Assembly (NCBI GenBank): GCA_028694795.1
Contig: JAQVKF010000020.1
Location: 1-32,964 of the forward strand
Source of the DNA: Thermoguttaceae bacterium
GTDB lineage: Bacteria > Planctomycetota > Planctomycetia > Pirellulales > Thermoguttaceae
Length of the DNA stretch: 32,964 nt
Reading direction: 5' to 3'
The notes beneath the pieces are model-generated. The model worked only from the letters and a program-made list of their open reading frames with translations. It was not told the DNA's origin and did not search any database. Below are positions 1 to 6,759 of this stretch, piece by piece. Position 1 is the stretch's first letter; every line of letters starts with the position of its first letter. Position numbers and translations under genes: made by a program.

Positions 1-885
1 CAGCGTGGATGTATGACTCCATGCGATTCATACGTCTTTATGCAAGCGGATGCGTTGGCTCTACGCAAAGATGTCTCCGGACATTCGCCACTCATGTGGA
101 ACGGTGTCACGGATATCTACAGTGCCTCGGAACTCAATGATGAGTTCTCAGTCGGGCCTCGTATCATCCTGGGATTCCGAATCGCTCCCCAAACAACGGT
201 CGAAACCACGTGGTTCGATCAGAAAACATGGGATGGAAACGCTCAGTCTTATGATGCGAATGGTAACTTATACTCCATTTTTGGAGAGTCCAGCAGTCCG
301 ATTCCAGGAGTCGAACCAACAACACAAGTTGGTTTGTACGCAAGATCTTACCTGAGTAACCTCGAACTCAATTTACGACGCCAAGTTCCTGTAGCGAATG
401 AGAATATCCGTTCATCGGTATTCGTCGGAACGCGTTACTTCAATTTTGACGACTCGGTTCGATACGAATTGGGGGGCGATCCCATGCGGTTGGGAACGGA
501 AGCCAATAACGATATCTTCGGTGGTCAGGTCGGTGGCAGTCTCGATTTTTGTGTAGGAAATTACTGTTCCATCGCATTGCAAGGGGCAGGTGGAATCGCC
601 GGAAACTCCTACCACGTGCGTCAGTCTTACGCCGATACGCTTCACGATCGCAAAGACAGTACCACAACCTATTTCGGAGATGTCGATCTGAGTTTGATCT
701 GGCGATTCACCAATGCCGCGGCGTTGACCGTCGGTTATAAGGCCATCTGGCTCGATAATATCGCCACTGGTGCAGATAATTTTGGAAACGACTGGACCGG
801 ATTCCAAAACGCCATGAACACGCTCAATGATCGCGCGAATGCCGTGTATCACGGTCCACACGCAGGTTTTGAATTGCGATATTAA
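1..885 (+). CDS. Outer-membrane beta-barrel protein, BBP7-like (5' partial)
   Basis: The reading frame is open to the first base of the window, so the gene starts upstream. The first Met in view, at position 13, is probably internal. About 294 residues are visible. The chain has many short alternating polar/hydrophobic strands, frequent Gly, Asn and aromatic residues, and ends in Phe-Glu-Leu-Arg-Tyr. An aromatic C-terminal residue is typical of outer-membrane barrels. The segment with Tyr-Val-Phe-Met-Gln-Ala-Asp-Ala-Leu near the start resembles the opening of planctomycete BBP7-type barrel proteins, which would place a signal peptide just outside the window. Two close Cys residues (FCVGNYC) could form a disulphide. 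The family assignment is from general resemblance, not a search. The function is probably structural or pore-like in the outer membrane; no substrate can be inferred. Confidence 0.6.
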   Translation, partial: QRGCMTPCDSYVFMQADALALRKDVSGHSPLMWNGVTDIYSASELNDEFSVGPRIILGFRIAPQTTVETTWFDQKTWDGNAQSYDANGNLYSIFGESSSPIPGVEPTTQVGLYARSYLSNLELNLRRQVPVANENIRSSVFVGTRYFNFDDSVRYELGGDPMRLGTEANNDIFGGQVGGSLDFCVGNYCSIALQGAGGIAGNSYHVRQSYADTLHDRKDSTTTYFGDVDLSLIWRFTNAAALTVGYKAIWLDNIATGADNFGNDWTGFQNAMNTLNDRANAVYHGPHAGFELRY

Positions 886-1334
886 ACCCGTCAGGTGCTC
901 AAACTCCCGGAAAAACGCTCGAAAAATGGATGAGCAAACGTGCTTCCTCCTAAGAAGTAACGGAAAGACTCCGGCGAGATGTTTGCGGTTGATTCGAACA
1001 TACATTACCAAAATTAATGTACACATGTAAAAATATCCAATCCATCGAATGGTTGGATCCACAAAACTCCTTCAGAACTCCGACTGTTCGCGGTCCGCTT
1101 GGGTAACCTTCCCCGAAACAGGGTTACCCAAGTTGCGAATGGCCGGGTTCTGTTTTATTTACTCCTGTGTCATTGGATCCTTACACCATAGTCCGGCACA
1201 GAGGGATTGACGATAGAACTTTTTGCTGAAAATTTATTCCCTATCGCGTTGTCACGCCAATGGCTATTTCCCATTGGATATCCCTCCATTGACGCTCCCC
1301 AATCAAATATTCCCAAAAAAGGTGTCACCACATC
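886..1334. other. Gene-free spacer with three inverted repeats
   Basis: No convincing coding sequence lies in these 449 bases; the short open frames here have no recognisable protein character. Three stem-loops occur in a row. The first is TACATTA/TAATGTA at 1001-1021 (7-base loop). The second, at 1035-1058, pairs ATCCAA and CCAT with ATGG and TTGGAT around a 3-base loop, with one bulged base. The third is the 11-bp perfect inverted repeat at 1098-1132. They probably serve transcript ends between the barrel gene and the next gene. Confidence 0.5.
1098..1132 (+). terminator. 11-bp perfect inverted repeat, possible terminator
   Basis: CTTGGGTAACC at 1098-1108 pairs exactly with GGTTACCCAAG at 1122-1132 across a 13-base loop. 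A T-rich stretch (TTCTGTTTTATTT) follows about 16 bases later rather than directly, so this is not a classical intrinsic terminator. It lies about 210 bp after the barrel gene stop and about 200 bp before the next start. It could instead be an operator. Confidence 0.4.
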
Positions 1335-1949
1335 ATGGCTTATCCATATACCTACAAAACCCCTGAAACTCGTCCACCTATCCAAAAAATCGCGGTATAT
1401 TGCGGCTCAGCGTCGGGAAATTTGGCCATCTACACCGATTCGGCCAAGCGGTTGGGCGAGCGAATGGCCCAAAAACAGATTCAGCTCATTTACGGCGGAG
1501 GGGGTATCGGGCTGATGCAGACAATCGCCGAGGCCGTGTTGGGACACGGTGGAGCGGTGATCGGCGTTATCCCCGAACCCATGGTGCGTCAGAAACTCGT
1601 GCATCCATCGTTGACACAAACCTATGTCGTTCAAACGATGCACGAACGAAAGGCCAAAATGGCGGAGTTGGCCGACGCTTTCATCGCCATGCCCGGCGGA
1701 TATGGCACGTGGGAAGAAATTCTCGAAGCCATTACCTGGAATCAACTCGGAATCCATCACAAACCATGCGGTATTTTGAACACCGGTGGCTATTATGATC
1801 CACTTTTAGCTCAGCTCGATCGGGCGGAACACGACGGTTTTATGCGATCTGAATGTCGGCAATTGGTCTTGAGTGACGCGGTGCCGGAATCGCTGCTCGA
1901 ACGCATTTTGGCCGCAGTGCCAACCTGTTCCACGCTGTGGCACGGCTAG
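1335..1949 (+). CDS. LOG-family nucleoside 5'-monophosphate phosphoribohydrolase (TIGR00730 type)
   Basis: This 204-residue cytoplasmic protein has a Rossmann-like lysine-decarboxylase-like fold. An early IAVYCGS strand (residues 19-25) is followed by a glycine-rich YGGGGIGLM loop. MHERK (102-106) and the PGGYGTWEE signature (120-128) follow; this is the PGGxGTxxE motif that binds the phosphoribosyl group. Members hydrolyse cytokinin riboside monophosphates or other nucleoside monophosphates to the free base and ribose 5-phosphate; most bacterial members were once misnamed lysine decarboxylases. Length is normal for the family. An AAAGGTG sequence about 12 bases before the ATG may be the ribosome site. 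The gene stands alone on the plus strand and converges with the nuclease gene that ends at 2033. Family is secure; the physiological substrate is not. Confidence 0.9.
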   Translation: MAYPYTYKTPETRPPIQKIAVYCGSASGNLAIYTDSAKRLGERMAQKQIQLIYGGGGIGLMQTIAEAVLGHGGAVIGVIPEPMVRQKLVHPSLTQTYVVQTMHERKAKMAELADAFIAMPGGYGTWEEILEAITWNQLGIHHKPCGILNTGGYYDPLLAQLDRAEHDGFMRSECRQLVLSDAVPESLLERILAAVPTCSTLWHG

Positions 1950-2032
1950 GCGATACGGCTTAGCATCATCTCCTAAATAGTAATAAAAGCCCTCGGAAGT
2001 AAGAATTTTCCAGCAGTGTGGCCGTGCCTCGA

Positions 2033-3019
2033 TCAACGACGGGCCGTGGGCGGTTCAAGCGTCGTGGCGTTCCAGCCAGCCTGTCGCAGGGTTCCAGCAA
2101 AATCAAAAGGACCATGTGTACAGTAAATTTCCTGTGGGGAAACTTGTTCAATCGCGGTCCATAACTCGGCATAATCAGCGTGATCGGAAAGTGGAATCGC
2201 TCGATCTACGCCCAAGCGGCGAACGGTTTGAGGATGGTTTGCCCAACCAGTGACCGCGATCCGAAAGAAACGCAGAACGTCCGGTGCCGAAGTGCCGCAA
2301 GTCTCCATATGTCGAAAAGTACGCGGCGATACGACAAGAACGGCGTTACCATCGGGAATATCTTGCGTGGTAATGATATTTCGCAAACCAACGCGGACTC
2401 CGAATTGTTCATAAATAGTGCTGATCGCGGCAATTTCCGGAGCTTGATCAACCGCGAATCCCGCATCGCTCAGCAAACGAGTCACTTCTTGAGATTTACC
2501 TAACGCATAAGCCTCTATCACTGGAATTTGTCCACGCTCGAAAGCTGTTCGCACCGCGGAAACAAGCTGGTCGATCACCGTTTGACGCGGTGGTAATCGA
2601 TAACGCGGATCGCCAAAAGTCGATTCCATAATCAGCACATCCGCTCTCGGTAATTGTGCCGCGCCAGCGGTCAATGATGGCGTTAATTTGAAGTCGCCAG
2701 TGTACAAAATGCGCCGCCCCGCCGCGGTTTCCGCCAGTAATACAGCCGAACCGAGACAGTGACCAGCGGGATAAATCGTCAGACGTAAATCGCCCCAATC
2801 GAACGACTCACACCAATGTAACAATCGAAAGATCGCACGCTTCGGTTTTAAGCGATGCCGAGCCAATGCCTCGGTTTCCGGAGTGCAAAGCGTAATCCCG
2901 TGTCGCCCCAAGTGATCGGCGTGCGCATGGGAACAAAATGCCGCTTGTCGCGTCCGCGTTGAATCCACGGCTAAACGGCATTTCCCTAGAAAAAGATTGT
3001 TGTCCCAGTAAAAATCCAT
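2033..3019 (-). CDS. Metallo-beta-lactamase-fold exonuclease/hydrolase
   Basis: This 328-residue protein carries the metal-binding HAHADH motif (residues 31-36), a GHCLGSA strand, the TGDF motif, an ESTFG motif and a late SDHADY motif. That set fits the beta-CASP/MBL nuclease group, close to the DNA-ligase-associated exonucleases and the RNA 3'-end-processing-like hydrolases. These use two metal ions, usually zinc, to cut phosphodiester bonds. It begins 36 bp after the rsmA stop on the same strand, so the two genes are probably co-transcribed. No ligase or Lhr helicase gene is present beside it, so the ligase-associated role seen elsewhere cannot be supported from context. Whether it acts on DNA or RNA is open. 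No strong Shine-Dalgarno is seen before the ATG. Confidence 0.8.
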   Translation of the reverse strand: MDFYWDNNLFLGKCRLAVDSTRTRQAAFCSHAHADHLGRHGITLCTPETEALARHRLKPKRAIFRLLHWCESFDWGDLRLTIYPAGHCLGSAVLLAETAAGRRILYTGDFKLTPSLTAGAAQLPRADVLIMESTFGDPRYRLPPRQTVIDQLVSAVRTAFERGQIPVIEAYALGKSQEVTRLLSDAGFAVDQAPEIAAISTIYEQFGVRVGLRNIITTQDIPDGNAVLVVSPRTFRHMETCGTSAPDVLRFFRIAVTGWANHPQTVRRLGVDRAIPLSDHADYAELWTAIEQVSPQEIYCTHGPFDFAGTLRQAGWNATTLEPPTARR

Positions 3020-3055
3020 CCAAAATCATGCCTGTGACATCGTGTGATCGCATTT

Positions 3056-3979
3056 TCAGAATGACACGGTCAATCGTGATCGCATCGCGTCGCAAAGCCG
3101 CAAGACGGTGGGCAGGTCCAATTGTTCCGCACGCAACATCGGTTCCAACTCCAACTCCGCGAGCAGTGAATCCACCTCCGACTTACTGAACGCCTTATCC
3201 GGATTGAGTACTTTCGAGGCCGCAAGCAGTTCGGATCGCAAAAATTTACGCCGATGCAAAAACAGTGTCCGAATAAAACGATGATAGAACGGTAAATCCG
3301 ATATATTCGCAAGTTTTTCTTCATTTCGCACAATGTGCACAATCGCGGAAAAAACCTTCGGTCGCGGCCAAAAAACGGTCGGCGGCAATACACGAATGAT
3401 CTCCGTGTCGCACTGCGCTTGCATCCAAAGAGCCAACGAACCGTAATCTTTGGTCGCCGGCACCGCCACAATCCGATCGGCCACCTCTTTTTGAATCGTC
3501 GCGGTCAGCGAAACCGGCGGAATGCGACAGGCAAGTAAGTTAGACAAAATTGGCGTGGCCACATTGTACGGCAAGTTCGCCACCAGCTTAAATCGCGAAT
3601 TCGGTATTTGCTCCAACGCTTTCTGTACCGCATCCAGCACTGTGGGCGATAATTCGTTCTTCCCCTTCAACGCATCTTGCGGCAACATCAGCACATTCGG
3701 CAAATGCTGCAGCTCTTCAGATGCCATGGAAAACATTTTGGAATCAATTTCAACCGTGACGACCGCCGCTGCCTGTTGAGCAAGCATCGCCGTGAGCGAA
3801 CCCGTTCCCGTCCCCACTTCCAACACGACGTCCTGTTTGTCGAGCTTGGCTGACGACGCAATCAGACGCACAATATTGAGGTCAACTAGGAAATTCTGCC
3901 CGTGACGACTTTGCGGCAAAATTCCCGCCTCCTCAAAACGACGGCGAAGATAACTATACGTTTGATGATTGACACTCAT
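3056..3979 (-). CDS. rsmA: 16S rRNA (adenine1518/1519-N6) dimethyltransferase RsmA/KsgA
   Basis: This 307-residue protein uses S-adenosylmethionine to dimethylate two adjacent adenines near the 3' end of 16S rRNA during late small-subunit assembly. The family signatures are clear. An N-terminal HGQNFLVD segment (residues 26-33) is followed by SAM motif I LEVGTGTGSLT (53-63) and an acidic VEID strand end (76-79). The catalytic NLPYNV motif (135-140) is next, with a C-terminal helical domain after it. Length is slightly above the usual 265-280. It is the first gene of a probable two-gene minus-strand unit with the MBL nuclease. The start was chosen because it gives the full conserved N-terminus, although no good ribosome site precedes it. 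Confidence 0.95.
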   Translation of the reverse strand: MSVNHQTYSYLRRRFEEAGILPQSRHGQNFLVDLNIVRLIASSAKLDKQDVVLEVGTGTGSLTAMLAQQAAAVVTVEIDSKMFSMASEELQHLPNVLMLPQDALKGKNELSPTVLDAVQKALEQIPNSRFKLVANLPYNVATPILSNLLACRIPPVSLTATIQKEVADRIVAVPATKDYGSLALWMQAQCDTEIIRVLPPTVFWPRPKVFSAIVHIVRNEEKLANISDLPFYHRFIRTLFLHRRKFLRSELLAASKVLNPDKAFSKSEVDSLLAELELEPMLRAEQLDLPTVLRLCDAMRSRLTVSF

Positions 3980-4434
3980 AAGGACTCTTGCTTCAAGGGA
4001 TTAATAGGAAAGCCTAAGGTAAAAAATCGCTTCCAGTTTGCTGCGATATCGTTCGCTGCGGCGTTTTATTTGTCTGTGGAACTGCGAGCCACCGTGAAAC
4101 GGAACGCCTAAACCTAAATACGTGTCTTTTCGAAAACGCCACCTCCGACATCGTCATCACCAGATCGCTGGATCACACCGTATCATCGGAATCGTCATCA
4201 CGGGAAGCGAGATCGTAGGGCGCACCACACAACACTCCACGGCACATCATTCTACCGCACAGTATAACGGCAGATTCGCGACTCGTCTATAGTGTCCGAT
4301 TCGTCCATGTCGTCTTGCGATACCTGCGCGCCATGTGTCAAAATGAAACCACCAAAATCGGATCAGTGAACCAGCCGGCGTTGAATCAACGGCCAATGAC
4401 ACTCCATCGGCATCGCCAGCCGGCGTCGAGTTGG
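3980..4434. other. Gene-free spacer between pyrB and rsmA
   Basis: No open frame here shows a recognisable protein. The sequence CCAGCCGGCGT occurs twice, at about 4371 and 4419, roughly 48 bp apart, close to the 3' end of pyrB. Nothing resembling a tRNA was seen. The promoter for rsmA should lie at its low-numbered end, but no convincing -35/-10 pair was identified. Confidence 0.5.
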
Positions 4435-5478
4435 CTAATCGACCGTGTGTAATAATGAGAGCACCGACATACGCACGGCCAATCCATTCGTGACTTGATC
4501 GAGAATGGCGGAGTGTGGACCGTCGGCCACCTCCGGCGTGACCTCGACACCACGATTGATCGGACCGGGCGCGATAATCAGCACACTATCTTTCGTCTTG
4601 GCAAGTCGTTTGGCATCCATAGTATATAAAAACGCATATTCACGGACGGACGGAAATGGACGTGAGGCTTGACGCTCAAACTGAATCCGTAGCAGATTCA
4701 ATACATCAACTCGCGGCAAAATTTCATCCAAATTCCACGCGACCTCCACGCCCAACTCTTGCCAACGTGGTGAAACCAGCGTCGATGGACCACAAACGAT
4801 CACATGCGCTCCCAGTTTTTGCAATCCATAAATATTGGAACGAGCCGTACGACTGTGAGAGATGTCGCCCACTAACGCGACCGTCAGCCCCGCGAGAGTC
4901 CCAAATTTTCGTCGAATCGTCATGATATCGAGCAACCCCTGCGTGGGGTGTTCGTGAGGACCGTCGCCCGCGTTCACCACGCGACATTTCAGATTATGTG
5001 CCAGCATCTCCGGCGTACCAGGCGTTCGATGACGAACGATGACGCAGTCAATTCCCATCGCTTCGATATTTTTCGCCGTATCGATCGTTGTCTCCCCTTT
5101 GGCAATACTGCTTGTCGAAGTGGAAAAATCAATCGTATCGGCTCCGAGTCGTCGTGCGGCCAACCCAAAACTCGTCCGTGTGCGCGTCGAATTTTCAAAA
5201 AAAAGGTTCACGCACGTTCGATTCGTGAGCAACGGAACCTTGCGGCGTCCGGCATCCAGTGATTGTCGAAAGAGATCCGCTCGATCTAAAATTTGCGTAA
5301 TCTCCGGTGCGGAAAGCGGTTCCAAACCGAGGAGATGACGACGCTTCCAGCCCTCGCCATTCCGTTGCAACGCGAGATCCCATTCCGCTTGGTTCCAAGC
5401 CGTTGAAACCGTTTCGGAACTTTTTACCCCACCCATTTGGACATCTTTTGCCATTTTCTCGCCCATTCTCGCCAACAT
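4435..5478 (-). CDS. pyrB: Aspartate carbamoyltransferase catalytic subunit
   Basis: PyrB condenses carbamoyl phosphate with aspartate to N-carbamoylaspartate, the committed step of pyrimidine synthesis. The carbamoyl-phosphate loop is FFENSTRTRTSF (residues 93-104, with the STRTR motif). DGPHEHPTQ and the late APGPINRGVE segment complete the active-site signatures. At 347 residues it is longer than the usual 305-315; the excess is a poorly conserved N-terminal stretch of about 45 residues. Met codons 5, 9 and 15 are alternative starts, and the true start is uncertain. No pyrI or pyrC gene lies beside it. A TATAAT-like hexamer lies just upstream on the same strand. The gene is divergent from the long spacer leading to dnaA. 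Confidence 0.95.
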   Translation of the reverse strand: MLARMGEKMAKDVQMGGVKSSETVSTAWNQAEWDLALQRNGEGWKRRHLLGLEPLSAPEITQILDRADLFRQSLDAGRRKVPLLTNRTCVNLFFENSTRTRTSFGLAARRLGADTIDFSTSTSSIAKGETTIDTAKNIEAMGIDCVIVRHRTPGTPEMLAHNLKCRVVNAGDGPHEHPTQGLLDIMTIRRKFGTLAGLTVALVGDISHSRTARSNIYGLQKLGAHVIVCGPSTLVSPRWQELGVEVAWNLDEILPRVDVLNLLRIQFERQASRPFPSVREYAFLYTMDAKRLAKTKDSVLIIAPGPINRGVEVTPEVADGPHSAILDQVTNGLAVRMSVLSLLHTVD

Positions 5479-5501
5479 TTCCCATAAATCTACCCCCCAC
5501 G

Positions 5502-5507
5502 ATTATA
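5502..5507 (-). promoter_or_regulatory. pyrB: Candidate -10 element for pyrB
   Basis: Read on the minus strand the hexamer is TATAAT, and it ends 23 bases before the first possible pyrB ATG. No good -35 is seen at 16-18 bp, so this is a weak candidate that would give a short leader. Confidence 0.35.
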
Positions 5508-5730
5508 CTCTTCTCTCGCAAACACGCCACCTATCGAATGGCAAAATTTGCCGAAAAAAAGGGCCTCCATTTCAGATGGTATGAAAACTTTTGGAGAATA
5601 ATTTTTTCGATACCACCCGAATAGGGTGAAAATACCTATCTATTTGCGATTATTCCAACGGAAATTTGATGCCAAAAAAAATTTTTGGGGAGAAAAATTC
5701 AATTTTGACAAACTCATCCCAAAAAACGAT

Positions 5731-5758
5731 TTGACGGCAGTGCTAGCATTGCTACAAT
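5731..5758 (+). promoter_or_regulatory. Sigma70-like promoter, TTGACG-16-TACAAT
   Basis: The -35 hexamer TTGACG at 5731-5736 and the -10 hexamer TACAAT at 5753-5758 each match the consensus at five of six positions. The spacer is 16 bases and AT-rich DNA lies upstream. Transcription would start near 5765 and run toward dnaA, whose start is about 1 kb away. No open frame starts sensibly downstream, so it drives either a long dnaA leader or an untranslated RNA. Confidence 0.55.
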
Positions 5759-5764
5759 AGTGGC

Positions 5765-5865
5765 TACGCGTCCGGTGTGTCGGTGACGTGATCGCCGTTG
5801 ATAACGCTGCCGGCACCTCGTTAAAGAATCATTGAATCCGGCGAGAAATGGCGACGCCGTCTATC
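5765..5865 (+). ncRNA. Possible structured RNA downstream of the promoter at 5731 (unassigned)
   Basis: Three nested complementary pairs can form: GACG 5785-5788 with CGTC 5858-5861; CGCCGTT 5793-5799 with AATGGCG 5847-5853 (one G-U pair); and GCCGG 5809-5813 with CCGGC 5838-5842. Together they make one elongated irregular hairpin with internal loops. It does not contain the landmarks of RNase P RNA, tmRNA or SRP RNA that I know. The 3' end is not defined, as no U-tailed terminator is evident. This is a hypothesis built on a promoter plus foldability. Confidence 0.25.
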
Positions 5866-5924
5866 TTCCACGTGGCGGGTATCCCTGCGAGGCGAGGATT
5901 TTGCCTTCATCGTGAAGATGGTAC

Positions 5925-5958
5925 TCCAAACGTATGGCTCCATTCCAAACGTATGGCT
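5925..5958 (+). repeat. 15-bp direct repeat, period 19
   Basis: TCCAAACGTATGGCT occurs at 5925-5939 and again at 5944-5958, exact in both copies with four bases between. It lies in the gene-free region before dnaA. Its role is unknown; a protein-binding pair or a simple local duplication are both possible. Confidence 0.7.
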
Positions 5959-6759
5959 AAGGTCGTATTTTGCGCCGACGGCTTTTCATTTTGTCTGCGT
6001 GTTTCCATTGGATGACGTTGTAATCGTGGTCTATTCGGAAAAATGCGGTATGGAAAGAATTGCCGGTAACGCGGAACGCTGTGTTCATGCAATGTTTAAC
6101 GCTTGTGCCTACACAATGTGATTTTCGAGCCTTATCTTCGGACGGTCACTGTTTCTCGAAAGCATGACTTTTTCGGGAACTTTTACCCCCTAACGGACGG
6201 GTGTTTTTCAGTATAATCGTCTTAACCGGCAAACAAAGTGAGGGATGATATCCATGGCCCGGACTAGTCGATATGATTCGTAGAACTTGGTCATGGGACT
6301 CGTGATGCAGGGAAGGCGTGTGATTTTGTGGAACAAAATGACGGAACATGGTCTATTCGTGGAACTGACGGTCAACGTCATGACATAGATGACGTAGATC
6401 ATCAACGGATCGGATTGACGGATAGAGACGCGGCTGGTGCGTCGTGTGTGGATGAACAGGGATGCTGACGTAAGAGAAGGGATTTCGGGGCGCAAGATGC
6501 TTTCTATTAACTTTCGAAGGATCGAGACAAACGATTGGACGGATTTCCTGACGCGATCCCGGAAAATCGTGGCGTTATGCCTATTTCCCAAGATGAGCCC
6601 ATTTCCTTGTGACTGTTCGCATTCGCGATTTTTCATTGCAAAATCGTTCTTGGTTCGGTTTCCATCCGTTGTATTTTCAACTGGAGTCCATACGCAAACG
6701 GTTCGTCCGCGCAAAATGGTTCTCACAGGAATGGCCATTGTTACGGACAGGGGTGAACG

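Larger units (their letters stand above)
5531..6759. other. Long gene-free region upstream of dnaA
   Basis: About 1.2 kb without a credible gene; the open frames on both strands have low-complexity or basic compositions and no recognisable motif. From about 5540 to 5730 the sequence is AT-rich with A- and T-runs, including a CCAAAAA/TTTTTGG inverted repeat at 5672-5688. A good plus-strand promoter follows at 5731-5758, then a stretch with nested complementary segments (5785-5861). A 15-base direct repeat occurs at 5925-5958. Only isolated near-matches to the DnaA box were found (6447-6455, TGTGGATGA; 6327-6335, TGTGGAACA). A replication origin is conceivable but not shown. Confidence 0.5.

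Noticed and set aside
5531-6759. Calling this spacer oriC
   Set aside because: No cluster of DnaA boxes was found and GC skew could not be computed; proximity to dnaA alone is not enough.
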